Of a DNA stretch of 13,708 nt, positions 6,274-12,491 are shown one piece after another; the first letter of the stretch is position 1, and every line of letters begins with the position of its first letter. The DNA is from Pseudobdellovibrio sp. (GTDB lineage: Bacteria; Bdellovibrionota; Bdellovibrionia; Bdellovibrionales; Bdellovibrionaceae). The stretch lies in NCBI GenBank assembly GCA_025449725.1, contig JANWIU010000184.1, forward strand, positions 1 through 13,708, in the 5' to 3' direction. The position numbers and the translations under genes were made by a program. Below the pieces are notes generated by a model. It did no database searches. It was not told the DNA's origin and saw only the letters and a list, made by a program, of their open reading frames with translations.

Positions 6274-7307
6274 AGGGTTTCGGCAGCGATAATCACGCCG
6301 GAGTTCACCCTGAACTCTTGAAATCCATTGTTCAGGCTAATTCTGAACACGCCCCCAGCTATGGTACAGATGATTACAGCGATAGAGCCATCGCTAAGTT
6401 TAAAGAAAATTTCGGATCGCAAACAGAAGTTTTTTTTGTCTTTAATGGCACGGCTTCCAATGTACTTTCTCTTCGCTTTTTAACTGAACGTCATGAATCG
6501 GTTTTGTGTTCCGACGTCAGTCATCTGAATCTCGATGAGTGCGGCGCTCCTGAATTCTTCGCAGCTAAGCTAATCACCGTTAAATCTACCGAAGGTAAGA
6601 TGAGCTTAAGCGATTTAAAGACCAGCCTAAAACGCAAAGGTGATCAACACTATACGCAAAGCCGTGTTGTAAGCCTGACTCAGCCAACCGAACTAGGCAC
6701 CTGCTACAGTTTAGCAGAAATTCGCGAAATTTGTGAATGGGCCCACGCTGAAGGAATGCGAGTACATATTGACGGCGCCCGTTTAACAAATGCTTTAACA
6801 ACTTTGAAATGCAGTTTTAAAGAAATGACGACCGACCTCGGTGTAGACGTTGTTTCATTCGGCGGAACAAAGAACGGCCTCATGATGGGCGAAGCCATTT
6901 TAGTGCTGGCTCCTGATTTAGTAGGTGAAGCAAAGAAGAAATTAAAATATATCCGGAAGCAGGCCGCGCAACTTCCATCCAAAACGCGCTTTATTGCATG
7001 TCAGTTTGAAAGGTACTTGTCTTCTGATTTGTATCTGGAAATTGCAAATCATTCATGTGACCTGGCTCAGAAATTATATGACGGCGTAAAATCCGTTCCG
7101 CAGGTAAATATAACAGCGGCCAGACAAAGTAATGCCGTATTTGTTACGATACCTAAACCGTGGGTAAAGCACCTGAAAGAAAAATATTTTTTTTATGTCT
7201 GGAATGAAGCAACCTTTGAATGCCGGCTGATGACCAGCTGGGATACGACGCCGTCAGAGATCGACGGCTTCGTAAATCTGCTTCGCGAATTTTCAGAAAC
7301 TAAATAG
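6270..7307 (+). CDS. ltaE: Low-specificity L-threonine aldolase (PLP enzyme)
   Basis: A 345-residue fold-type I PLP enzyme that cleaves L-threonine or allo-threonine to glycine and acetaldehyde in the cytoplasm. Visible motifs are the N-terminal FGSDNHAGVHPEL, the FNGTASN phosphate-binding loop near residue 60, His85 in SDVSHLN stacking on the cofactor, HIDGARL (Asp168 pairing with the pyridine nitrogen) and SFGGTKNG, whose Lys201 should hold PLP. Length and order match LtaE. The start ATG overlaps the ureohydrolase stop as ATGA and has AGGA 6 bases upstream, so the two are coupled. The gene converges on bcp with an 8-base overlap of coding ends. The pairing with a HutG-like enzyme suggests amino-acid breakdown feeding one-carbon or glycine metabolism, which is inference. 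Confidence 0.9.
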   Translation: MKGFGSDNHAGVHPELLKSIVQANSEHAPSYGTDDYSDRAIAKFKENFGSQTEVFFVFNGTASNVLSLRFLTERHESVLCSDVSHLNLDECGAPEFFAAKLITVKSTEGKMSLSDLKTSLKRKGDQHYTQSRVVSLTQPTELGTCYSLAEIREICEWAHAEGMRVHIDGARLTNALTTLKCSFKEMTTDLGVDVVSFGGTKNGLMMGEAILVLAPDLVGEAKKKLKYIRKQAAQLPSKTRFIACQFERYLSSDLYLEIANHSCDLAQKLYDGVKSVPQVNITAARQSNAVFVTIPKPWVKHLKEKYFFYVWNEATFECRLMTSWDTTPSEIDGFVNLLREFSETK

Positions 7308-8034
7308 ATTTAATGTAATCTAAAACTTCTTGGGCGTGCCCTACCGCCTTAACCTTTCGGTATTCTTTTGCCAGTTTACCGTTTTCATCGATGATAAATG
7401 TGCTTCTTTCAATGCCCATTGAGATTTTACCGTACATATTCTTCTCTTTAATGACATCGAACAATTTGCAAAGGTCTTCTTTTTCATCACTTAACAAGTC
7501 AAAGCGAAACCCGAACTTATCAATGAATTTGCAATGTGATTTAACGTTGTCTCGTGAAACTCCCAGAACAACAGTGTTGTTAGAATCAAACTGAGGTTTC
7601 AAATTATTGAAATCAACGCCTTCAATTGTGCACCCGGGAGTGTCGTCTTTAGGGTAAAAGTACAATACGATTTTTTTCCCTGCGAAATCAGACAACTTCA
7701 CTTCGTTGCCGGAAGCGCTGATTGATTTAAAATCAGGAACTAAGCTACCGACCTCTACTGCGGGGTGGAGGGAGTGGCTGGATTGGATCTTGTTGCTGTT
7801 CTGGCTGTTCTTCTTTGGGCTGGGTTTGTTGGCCTTCGGCGGTTGTTTGAGTGCCGCTGACTTCAGCTTCGGCGTTTTGGTTTTGGCTTTCGGCGCTGAC
7901 ACCTTCTTGACCGCTTTTTTCACCACTTTTTTCACCACTGCCTTCGATGGGCCGGCCTTCTTTAGCGGCGCGGATTTCTTCTTCGGTTTTACCTTCTTCG
8001 ATAGGTTTGATTTCGATGTGTTCTTTTTTTTCAT
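7300..8034 (-). CDS. bcp: Bcp/PrxQ-type peroxiredoxin with a long lysine-rich N-terminal tail
   Basis: A 244-residue thiol peroxidase that reduces hydrogen peroxide and organic peroxides with thioredoxin. Residues about 94-244 are a complete Bcp domain: VGSLVPDF, LSDFAGKKIVLYFYPKDDTPGCT with peroxidatic Cys135, VSRDNVKSHC (Cys168), FDLLSD and ERSTFIIDENGKL. The usual second Cys five residues after the first is Val here, so Cys168 is the likely resolving residue. Residues 1-90 are rich in Lys, Ala, Pro and Ser (AVVKKVVKKAVKKVSAPKAK), like histone H1 or AlgP tails. The ATG at 8034-8032 has GGAG 6 bases upstream, and no ATG, GTG or TTG lies close to the domain. Almost the whole tail is read from inside the lipoprotein gene in another frame. 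A TTG at 8061 is less likely. Confidence 0.82.
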   Translation of the reverse strand: MKKKNTSKSNLSKKVKPKKKSAPLKKAGPSKAVVKKVVKKAVKKVSAPKAKTKTPKLKSAALKQPPKANKPSPKKNSQNSNKIQSSHSLHPAVEVGSLVPDFKSISASGNEVKLSDFAGKKIVLYFYPKDDTPGCTIEGVDFNNLKPQFDSNNTVVLGVSRDNVKSHCKFIDKFGFRFDLLSDEKEDLCKLFDVIKEKNMYGKISMGIERSTFIIDENGKLAKEYRKVKAVGHAQEVLDYIKSI

Positions 8035-8824
8035 GTATAACTCCGTCTTTTTGATCAGCAAATTCGTCTATAACTTTTAATTCTTTTTCGATGATCTTTA
8101 TTTTGCCTTCCAGCGGAACAACGATATCGATTTTCTTATTCGGGATCAACTCTTTGTAGAATGCACCTTTAATTACAAATTGCTTCTCTGCCTTTCTTTG
8201 AAAAAGAAATTCAGTAGTCTTAATGACAGTTGAAGACATTTGATCTTCACTGACCTGGTAGAACCAATTCTCACAATTAAGGACACTCAACTTTTGCTCA
8301 ACAAGGCCGATGCGGCACTTGATATCCGAACCGGTTAAAGAAGCGGACAATCCTAAGACACGCCCCCACTCAGCCGCTTTGAATAAAAATTCAAAGTCTT
8401 TGTCTTTCGCAATTATATTAATTCGTAAAACTTCACGAAACGGCTTCTGGCAGGCCTTTTCAACGAATATCTGGTCCTTAACAAATTGCAGCTGAAACTT
8501 GCCGCAATCCAGACCTAAAGGCGTGCTCTTTCTAACTCCTGAGTAAGTTTCTAAAATATAACTGAGAACGGAAAATAACGTGTTCTTTTGAAATGAATTG
8601 TCTTTTACCAGCAGTTTAAGAGCTTCTCTTTCAAGACTTGCTGAAAAATACACCGTTTCTCTCAAAACTTTTGAAACCTTGGGCTTTAAATCTACAGGCC
8701 GAGGCTTCAAAACCATTTGTTGAAACGGAGGTGATGGCATAAGGCTGTCCACCTCTTCCGTTTTGTCCGGCGTTTTGTGACATGCTGCTACAAAAATAAG
8801 AATGAAAAGAGCTGCCAACTTCAT
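7745..8824 (-). CDS. Lipoprotein of unknown function with acidic, Gln-rich tail
   Basis: A 359-residue protein with a lipoprotein signal peptide: MKLAALFILIFVAAC, lipobox VAAC, lipidated Cys15. Residues about 45-260 look like a mixed alpha/beta domain with four further cysteines (LDCGKF, KACQKP, IKCRIG, LNCENW) that could form two disulfides in the periplasm. I recognise no family. From about residue 275 the chain is low-complexity and probably disordered: Glu/Lys repeats, then GEKSGEKSGQ, Gln/Glu/Pro-rich sequence and PPPRSRGR. This tail shares its DNA with the Lys-rich tail of bcp. Codon use in the overlap (G-starting codons, a usual share of T-ending codons) looks normal in this frame. Position 15 does not suggest inner-membrane retention (His follows Cys). 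No strong Shine-Dalgarno precedes the ATG at 8824. Confidence 0.78.
   Translation of the reverse strand: MKLAALFILIFVAACHKTPDKTEEVDSLMPSPPFQQMVLKPRPVDLKPKVSKVLRETVYFSASLEREALKLLVKDNSFQKNTLFSVLSYILETYSGVRKSTPLGLDCGKFQLQFVKDQIFVEKACQKPFREVLRINIIAKDKDFEFLFKAAEWGRVLGLSASLTGSDIKCRIGLVEQKLSVLNCENWFYQVSEDQMSSTVIKTTEFLFQRKAEKQFVIKGAFYKELIPNKKIDIVVPLEGKIKIIEKELKVIDEFADQKDGVIHEKKEHIEIKPIEEGKTEEEIRAAKEGRPIEGSGEKSGEKSGQEGVSAESQNQNAEAEVSGTQTTAEGQQTQPKEEQPEQQQDPIQPLPPPRSRGR
8024..8031 (-). other. A8 homopolymer at the branch point of the two overlapping frames
   Basis: On the minus strand, eight A follow ATG-start bases of bcp (CATG then A8 then G). Loss of one A would move the lipoprotein frame into the bcp frame. 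It is a candidate transcriptional slippage site or a place where a sequencing indel would change both gene models. Confidence 0.4.
8041..8044 (-). promoter_or_regulatory. Ribosome-binding site of bcp inside the lipoprotein gene
   Basis: Read on the minus strand, GGAG is followed by TTATAC and the ATG at 8034. The same GGAGTTAT block lies before the HiPIP start and before the GTG at 4749. It decides the bcp start and supports internal initiation within the lipoprotein message. Confidence 0.65.
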
Positions 8825-8872
8825 AAATCACATTATGTTTTTCTTCTTCTCATTTAGCAATAATTAGTTCAT

Positions 8873-8878
8873 TATATT
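8873..8878 (+). promoter_or_regulatory. -10 candidate of the fadD-type gene, very close to its ATG
   Basis: TATATT ends four bases before the ATG at 8883, so a start site 6-8 bases downstream would fall at or just inside the start codon, giving a leaderless message. No Shine-Dalgarno is present and no convincing -35 was found in the 58-base divergent gap. Confidence 0.3.
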
Positions 8879-8882
8879 TTTC

Positions 8883-10553
8883 ATGAAAAATACATGGTTA
8901 AAACATTATCCGAAGTCGGTTCCACATCATATTGACATCAATCAATACCAAAACATACTTGAGGTTAGTGACGAAGCCATTCGTAAGTTTCGCAACAACC
9001 CTTCGTTTACAAATTTTGGTTGTGATCTGACTTACCACGAACTCGATGTTCAATCTGCAAAACTGGCTTCTTACTTTCAAAACACTTTGGGTTTGAAAAA
9101 GGGCGACCGAATTGCTCTTCAAATGCCTAACGTGCTTCAGTATCCGATTGCGATCTTTGCAGCGTTCAGAGCGGGCTTAGTTGTCGTGAATACGAACCCA
9201 CTTTATACCGCTCCTGAAATGCGCCACCAATTTAAAGATTCTGGCGCGAAAGCTATTGTTATCGTTGCTAACTTTGCTCACCTTTTAGAAGACATTATAA
9301 AGGATACTGATATCCAACACGTAATTGTTACTCAATTAGGTGATGCTCTTCCGTTCCCTAAAAAACCATTGATTAACTTTGTAATTAAAAAAGTTAAAAA
9401 AATGGTTCCGAACTACAACTTAAAGCACCACACTTGGGACCAAGCAATGAAGTTTGGTTCAGAAAAAACTTACATTCAGCCGAAGCTGGGCCACGACGAT
9501 ATCGCGTTCTTACAGTACACCGGTGGTACAACAGGTGTATCTAAAGGCGCGATTTTGACTCATAAAAATATTATCGCCAACGTCTTACAAATTTGTGCGT
9601 GGATGACACCGAAACTGGAAGAAGGGAAAGAAATCGCTATTACCCCACTTCCGATGTATCACATTTTCTCCCTTACGGTTTGCAGTATTGCATTGATGAG
9701 ATTCGGGACCCAGAATGTTTTGATCACTAATCCGCGTGACTTCAAAGATTTCATCAAAACAATGAAGAAACACAAATTCACAGTTCTGACAGGTGTAAAT
9801 ACTTTATTTAATGCCCTGGCTAACCACCCGGACATCAAAACAGTCGACTTCTCACACACCAAAGTTTGTGTTGCCGGTGCAATGGCATTGCAAAAAGCTG
9901 TGAAAGAAAACTGGTTAAAAGCAACTGGCACTGATGTTATTGAAGGCTACGGATTGACGGAGTCATCCCCTGTTGCTTGCGTAAATCCAATCGATGGAAC
10001 AGATCGCGTCGGCACGATCGGTATTCCGGTACCTGACACGGATATGAAGTTAGTTGATGATGCGGATCAAGAAGTTACAAAACTTGGAGAGCCTGGAGAA
10101 ATCTGCATTAAAGGCCCACAAGTAATGCAGGGTTACTACAACCGCCCGGATGAAACGGCAAAAGTTATTAAGGATGGATGGTTACATACCGGCGATGTTG
10201 GAATTGTTGATGAAGACGGTTTCTTTAAAATCGTTGATCGTAAAAAAGATATGATCCTGGTGTCCGGCTTTAACGTTTATCCTAATGAAGTTGAAGACGT
10301 GATTGCGAAAAACCCTAAGGTTCTTGAAGTAGCCGCTATTGGTGTTAACGACACTCACTCCGGTGAGGTTGTTAAAGTCGTAATCGTTAAAAAAGACCCT
10401 TCTTTAACAGAAAAAGAAGTGATCGATTTCGCAAAATTATCACTGACAAACTATAAAGTTCCTAAACACGTGGAATTCCGTACAGAACTTCCGAAGACAA
10501 ACGTGGGTAAGATTTTACGCCGCGCCCTTCGTGATGCTCCGACCTTTCAGTAA
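8883..10553 (+). CDS. fadD: Long-chain fatty-acid--CoA ligase (FadD type)
   Basis: A 556-residue ANL-superfamily enzyme that activates fatty acids with ATP to acyl-AMP and then acyl-CoA, at the inner face of the cytoplasmic membrane. Motifs in order: YTGGTTGVSKGA P-loop (212-223) followed by ILTHKNI, PLPMYHIFSLT, YGLTESSPV (356-364), DGWLHTGDVG with Asp438, DRKKDMILVSGFNVYPNEVE (hinge, 452-471) and the C-terminal TNVGKILRR with the adenylation Lys. Length equals that of E. coli FadD. The ATG at 8883 is the only sensible start and lacks a Shine-Dalgarno. The gene stands alone on the plus strand, diverges from the lipoprotein gene and ends at a strong terminator. Fatty-acid activation would suit growth on lipid from other cells, which is inference. 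Confidence 0.95.
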   Translation: MKNTWLKHYPKSVPHHIDINQYQNILEVSDEAIRKFRNNPSFTNFGCDLTYHELDVQSAKLASYFQNTLGLKKGDRIALQMPNVLQYPIAIFAAFRAGLVVVNTNPLYTAPEMRHQFKDSGAKAIVIVANFAHLLEDIIKDTDIQHVIVTQLGDALPFPKKPLINFVIKKVKKMVPNYNLKHHTWDQAMKFGSEKTYIQPKLGHDDIAFLQYTGGTTGVSKGAILTHKNIIANVLQICAWMTPKLEEGKEIAITPLPMYHIFSLTVCSIALMRFGTQNVLITNPRDFKDFIKTMKKHKFTVLTGVNTLFNALANHPDIKTVDFSHTKVCVAGAMALQKAVKENWLKATGTDVIEGYGLTESSPVACVNPIDGTDRVGTIGIPVPDTDMKLVDDADQEVTKLGEPGEICIKGPQVMQGYYNRPDETAKVIKDGWLHTGDVGIVDEDGFFKIVDRKKDMILVSGFNVYPNEVEDVIAKNPKVLEVAAIGVNDTHSGEVVKVVIVKKDPSLTEKEVIDFAKLSLTNYKVPKHVEFRTELPKTNVGKILRRALRDAPTFQ

Positions 10554-10575
10554 TAGGTCTGCTAAATTCTAGAAT

Positions 10576-10606
10576 AAAAAAAGCCAGGTTTCCCTGGCTT
10601 TTTTTT
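10576..10606. terminator. Bidirectional intrinsic terminator between fadD and the HiPIP gene
   Basis: AGCCAGG (10582-10588) and CCTGGCT (10593-10599) form a 7-base stem with a TTTC loop. It is preceded by A7 and followed by T7-8, so a U-tract follows the hairpin on either strand. It lies between two converging stop codons (10553 and 10624) and should end both transcripts. Confidence 0.93.
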
Positions 10607-10623
10607 GCTTTATTTTGCGATGA

Positions 10624-11025
10624 CTAGGCCCGTTTTGCCCAAGAAGTACACCAACCGTCTGCAGCTACACACTTGCCGTTAGCGAAAGGCATTTGGCAAG
10701 GAGCCGCCTGTTTACCGCCAACTTTTGCTTCCTTGTCTTTTACATAGAAAGCACAGCCTTTGCATTTTTGATCTTTGAACTTCACGCCTGTTCTTTCAGT
10801 TTGAAGATTTTTATCTTTGATTAACGAGTTTGAGTGAACATAGCTAACTGCTTTTGCAGCCGGGTCATTTGGGTCAACTAGTGCTGCGCCTGCGGCCGCT
10901 CCACCTGCTGCCGGGGCTGCAGTTCCGCCACCGCGTCTTCTCTCTTCAGCGTTTGCTAAAACTGAATAACCAACCAACGCCGCGGCAGTCGCTAACGTTA
11001 TTTGAAAAAAACTACGACGATTCAT
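10624..11025 (-). CDS. High-potential iron-sulfur protein (HiPIP), Tat-exported
   Basis: A 133-residue periplasmic electron carrier. It begins with a Tat signal, MNRRSFFQITLATAAALVG, with cleavage near ANA at residues 24-26. HiPIPs carry a single 4Fe-4S cluster folded before Tat export. The C-terminal part has the cluster pattern C88-x2-C91-x18-C110-x15-C126 ending GWCTSW; Cys119 (GKCV) is an extra cysteine. Between signal and domain lies an Arg/Gly then Ala/Gly/Pro-rich linker of about 25 residues. The ATG at 11025 has AAGGAG 6 bases upstream. The promoter overlaps the repeat array shared with selO, and the shared terminator follows its stop. Redox partners are not encoded nearby. Confidence 0.9.
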   Translation of the reverse strand: MNRRSFFQITLATAAALVGYSVLANAEERRRGGGTAAPAAGGAAAGAALVDPNDPAAKAVSYVHSNSLIKDKNLQTERTGVKFKDQKCKGCAFYVKDKEAKVGGKQAAPCQMPFANGKCVAADGWCTSWAKRA

Positions 11026-11052
11026 GAATAACTCCTTATGTGATTTTTAAAA

Positions 11053-11080
11053 AATATAGTCCTTTTCAGTTAGTTTTCAA
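11053..11080 (-). promoter_or_regulatory. Sigma-70-type promoter of the HiPIP gene
   Basis: On the minus strand, TTGAAA (11075-11080) and TATATT (11053-11058) are separated by 16 bases. The start would lie near 11046, giving a leader of about 20 bases that contains AAGGAG. The -35 box falls inside the second of four tandem repeats, so a protein bound there would block it. Confidence 0.6.
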
Positions 11081-11106
11081 GAAATTTTCAATTAGCTTTC
11101 AACATT
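11063..11106 (+). repeat. Four tandem 7-base repeats at an 11-base period (Pho-box-like operator)
   Basis: TTTTCAG-TTAG, TTTTCAA-GAAA, TTTTCAA-TTAG and CTTTCAA-CATT follow without interruption: 7-base repeats with 4-base AT-rich spacers. That is the layout bound by PhoB/OmpR-type winged-helix response regulators, although the base sequence differs from the E. coli Pho box. The array ends 9-14 bases before -10 candidates for selO (TATGCT 11112-11117 or TATAAA 11117-11122), the usual activator place, and covers the -35 of the diverging HiPIP promoter. The binding protein is unknown. Confidence 0.6.
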
Positions 11107-11129
11107 TCGGATATGCTATAAAACTAAAG

Positions 11130-12491
11130 ATGTATAATTGGAAAAGTGACGAAATTCCCATACTTCAGTTGGGCCAGGATTTTTATGATCCGGTAAAGCC
11201 GGCTGAATTCCCTCAAGAAAAATTGAGGTATTGGAATGACTCGGTTCCTGTTCAACTTAACAAACAACATTTCGTCAAATTCAATCCGGTTCCCGGGACT
11301 TTGCCTGAGCCTTTGGCGCTGCGGTATCACGGGCATCAATTTCAACATTACAATCGTGACCTTGGTGACGGACGCGGATTTTTATTTGCGCAGGCGAATC
11401 ACAATGGTCAGTGGTTTGACTTCGGAACAAAAGGCAGCGGACAAACTCCTTATTCAAGAGCCGGAGACGGTCGATTAACCTTAAAAGGAGCCTTCAGAGA
11501 ATCTCTGGCCACGGAGTTACTTGAATCCTTGGGCGTTAATACTTCAAAGACTCTTTGTTTTTTTGAAACCGGAGAAGATCTTACACGGTACGATGAGCCC
11601 AGCCCGACCCGGTCTGCAGTACTGACCCGATTTTCATTGGGCCATATCCGCATCGGAACGTTTCAGCGCCTGGCTTATTTTAATCAAACTGACAATATTA
11701 AAAAATTAACTTCTTACTGTGTTCACTTTTATTATCCTGAGCTTTTAAAAACTTCTTATGACGGCGATCAACTGGCTGCTGCTTTTTTTTCTGCGGTCAT
11801 TCAAAGAAACGCAAAATTAGTAGCGCAAGTGATGATGGCCGGATTCGTTCACGGCGTTCTTAACACGGATAATATTAATGTTGCAGGTGAACTTTTTGAC
11901 TATGGCCCCTACCGCTTCTTACCCCACTACGACCCTGAATTTACTGCGGCCTATTTTGACCAACAGGGCTTGTATTGTTTCGGACGCCAGCCGGCTTCTT
12001 TTGTTTGGGCTCTACATCAGTTAGGCTTGGCTTTGAAACACGCCTATCCGAACTTGGATGTAAATCTGTTGCTGGAAGGTTTCTCTCGCCATTTTAATGA
12101 AGAAATTCAGAATTTATTTTTAAAGCGATTGAATGTGAAATCAAAGTCCAGAGAAGAAGATTCAGCGTTACTGGCATCATTCTTTGAAATGATTTCAAAA
12201 ACAGAAGTTCACTTCGAACGGGCGTTTTTTGATTTTCACTCGCAAAAAGTATTAAAAGAAGAGTCAAAACTTAAGTACCAAAAATCGGGATCTGTATTTC
12301 TGCAAAATTTTGAAAAATTTGAAGTAGCAGATCTGCAAAAAGCAAATCACCCTTATTTTAAGGGAGACTCACCGGTTACCTTACTTATAGAAGAAGTCGA
12401 ATCAATCTGGAAGCCCATTGCTGAGTTCGATGACTGGAGCTTCTATGAAAAGAAGCTCAGCCAAATAAGACAATTCCGCGGACTCTATTAA
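11130..12491 (+). CDS. selO: SelO/YdiU-family pseudokinase (protein AMPylator)
   Basis: A 453-residue member of the SelO family, which transfers AMP from ATP to Ser, Thr or Tyr of target proteins and in E. coli affects redox proteins. Conserved pieces, numbered from the ATG at 11130: YHGHQF, LGDGRG (78-83), TKGSGQTPYSRAGDGR with nucleotide-binding Lys101, TRFSLGHIRIGTFQR (Arg174), HGVLNTDN (Asp247, Asn248) and FDYGPYRF with metal-binding Asp257. QGLYCFGRQPA follows. After about residue 330 similarity to the family becomes hard to see, and the usual NP-x-YVLRN segment and C-terminal cysteines are absent. A GTG at 11040 would add 30 hydrophobic/basic residues running through the repeat array and promoter, so it is rejected. 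The stop overlaps the RND gene by 4 bases. Confidence 0.88.
   Translation: MYNWKSDEIPILQLGQDFYDPVKPAEFPQEKLRYWNDSVPVQLNKQHFVKFNPVPGTLPEPLALRYHGHQFQHYNRDLGDGRGFLFAQANHNGQWFDFGTKGSGQTPYSRAGDGRLTLKGAFRESLATELLESLGVNTSKTLCFFETGEDLTRYDEPSPTRSAVLTRFSLGHIRIGTFQRLAYFNQTDNIKKLTSYCVHFYYPELLKTSYDGDQLAAAFFSAVIQRNAKLVAQVMMAGFVHGVLNTDNINVAGELFDYGPYRFLPHYDPEFTAAYFDQQGLYCFGRQPASFVWALHQLGLALKHAYPNLDVNLLLEGFSRHFNEEIQNLFLKRLNVKSKSREEDSALLASFFEMISKTEVHFERAFFDFHSQKVLKEESKLKYQKSGSVFLQNFEKFEVADLQKANHPYFKGDSPVTLLIEEVESIWKPIAEFDDWSFYEKKLSQIRQFRGLY

Noticed and set aside
8035..8061. TTG start at 8061 for bcp
   Set aside because: It lacks a good ribosome-binding site; the ATG at 8034 has GGAG at 6 bases.
7706..8080. 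Open plus-strand frame of 124 residues, Phe-rich, across the bcp/lipoprotein overlap
   Set aside because: It is the antisense reading of Lys- and Glu-rich codons (AAG/GAA read as CTT/TTC), so the Phe/Leu richness is an artefact. It has no ribosome-binding site and no domain.
11040..11129. GTG start at 11040 for selO, with a hydrophobic-looking N-terminal extension
   Set aside because: The extension is the translation of the repeat array and promoter, has no Shine-Dalgarno, and is not part of the family.
11130..12491. Possible selenocysteine codon in selO
   Set aside because: No in-frame TGA is present; the gene ends with TAA and has no C-terminal Cys or Sec motif.
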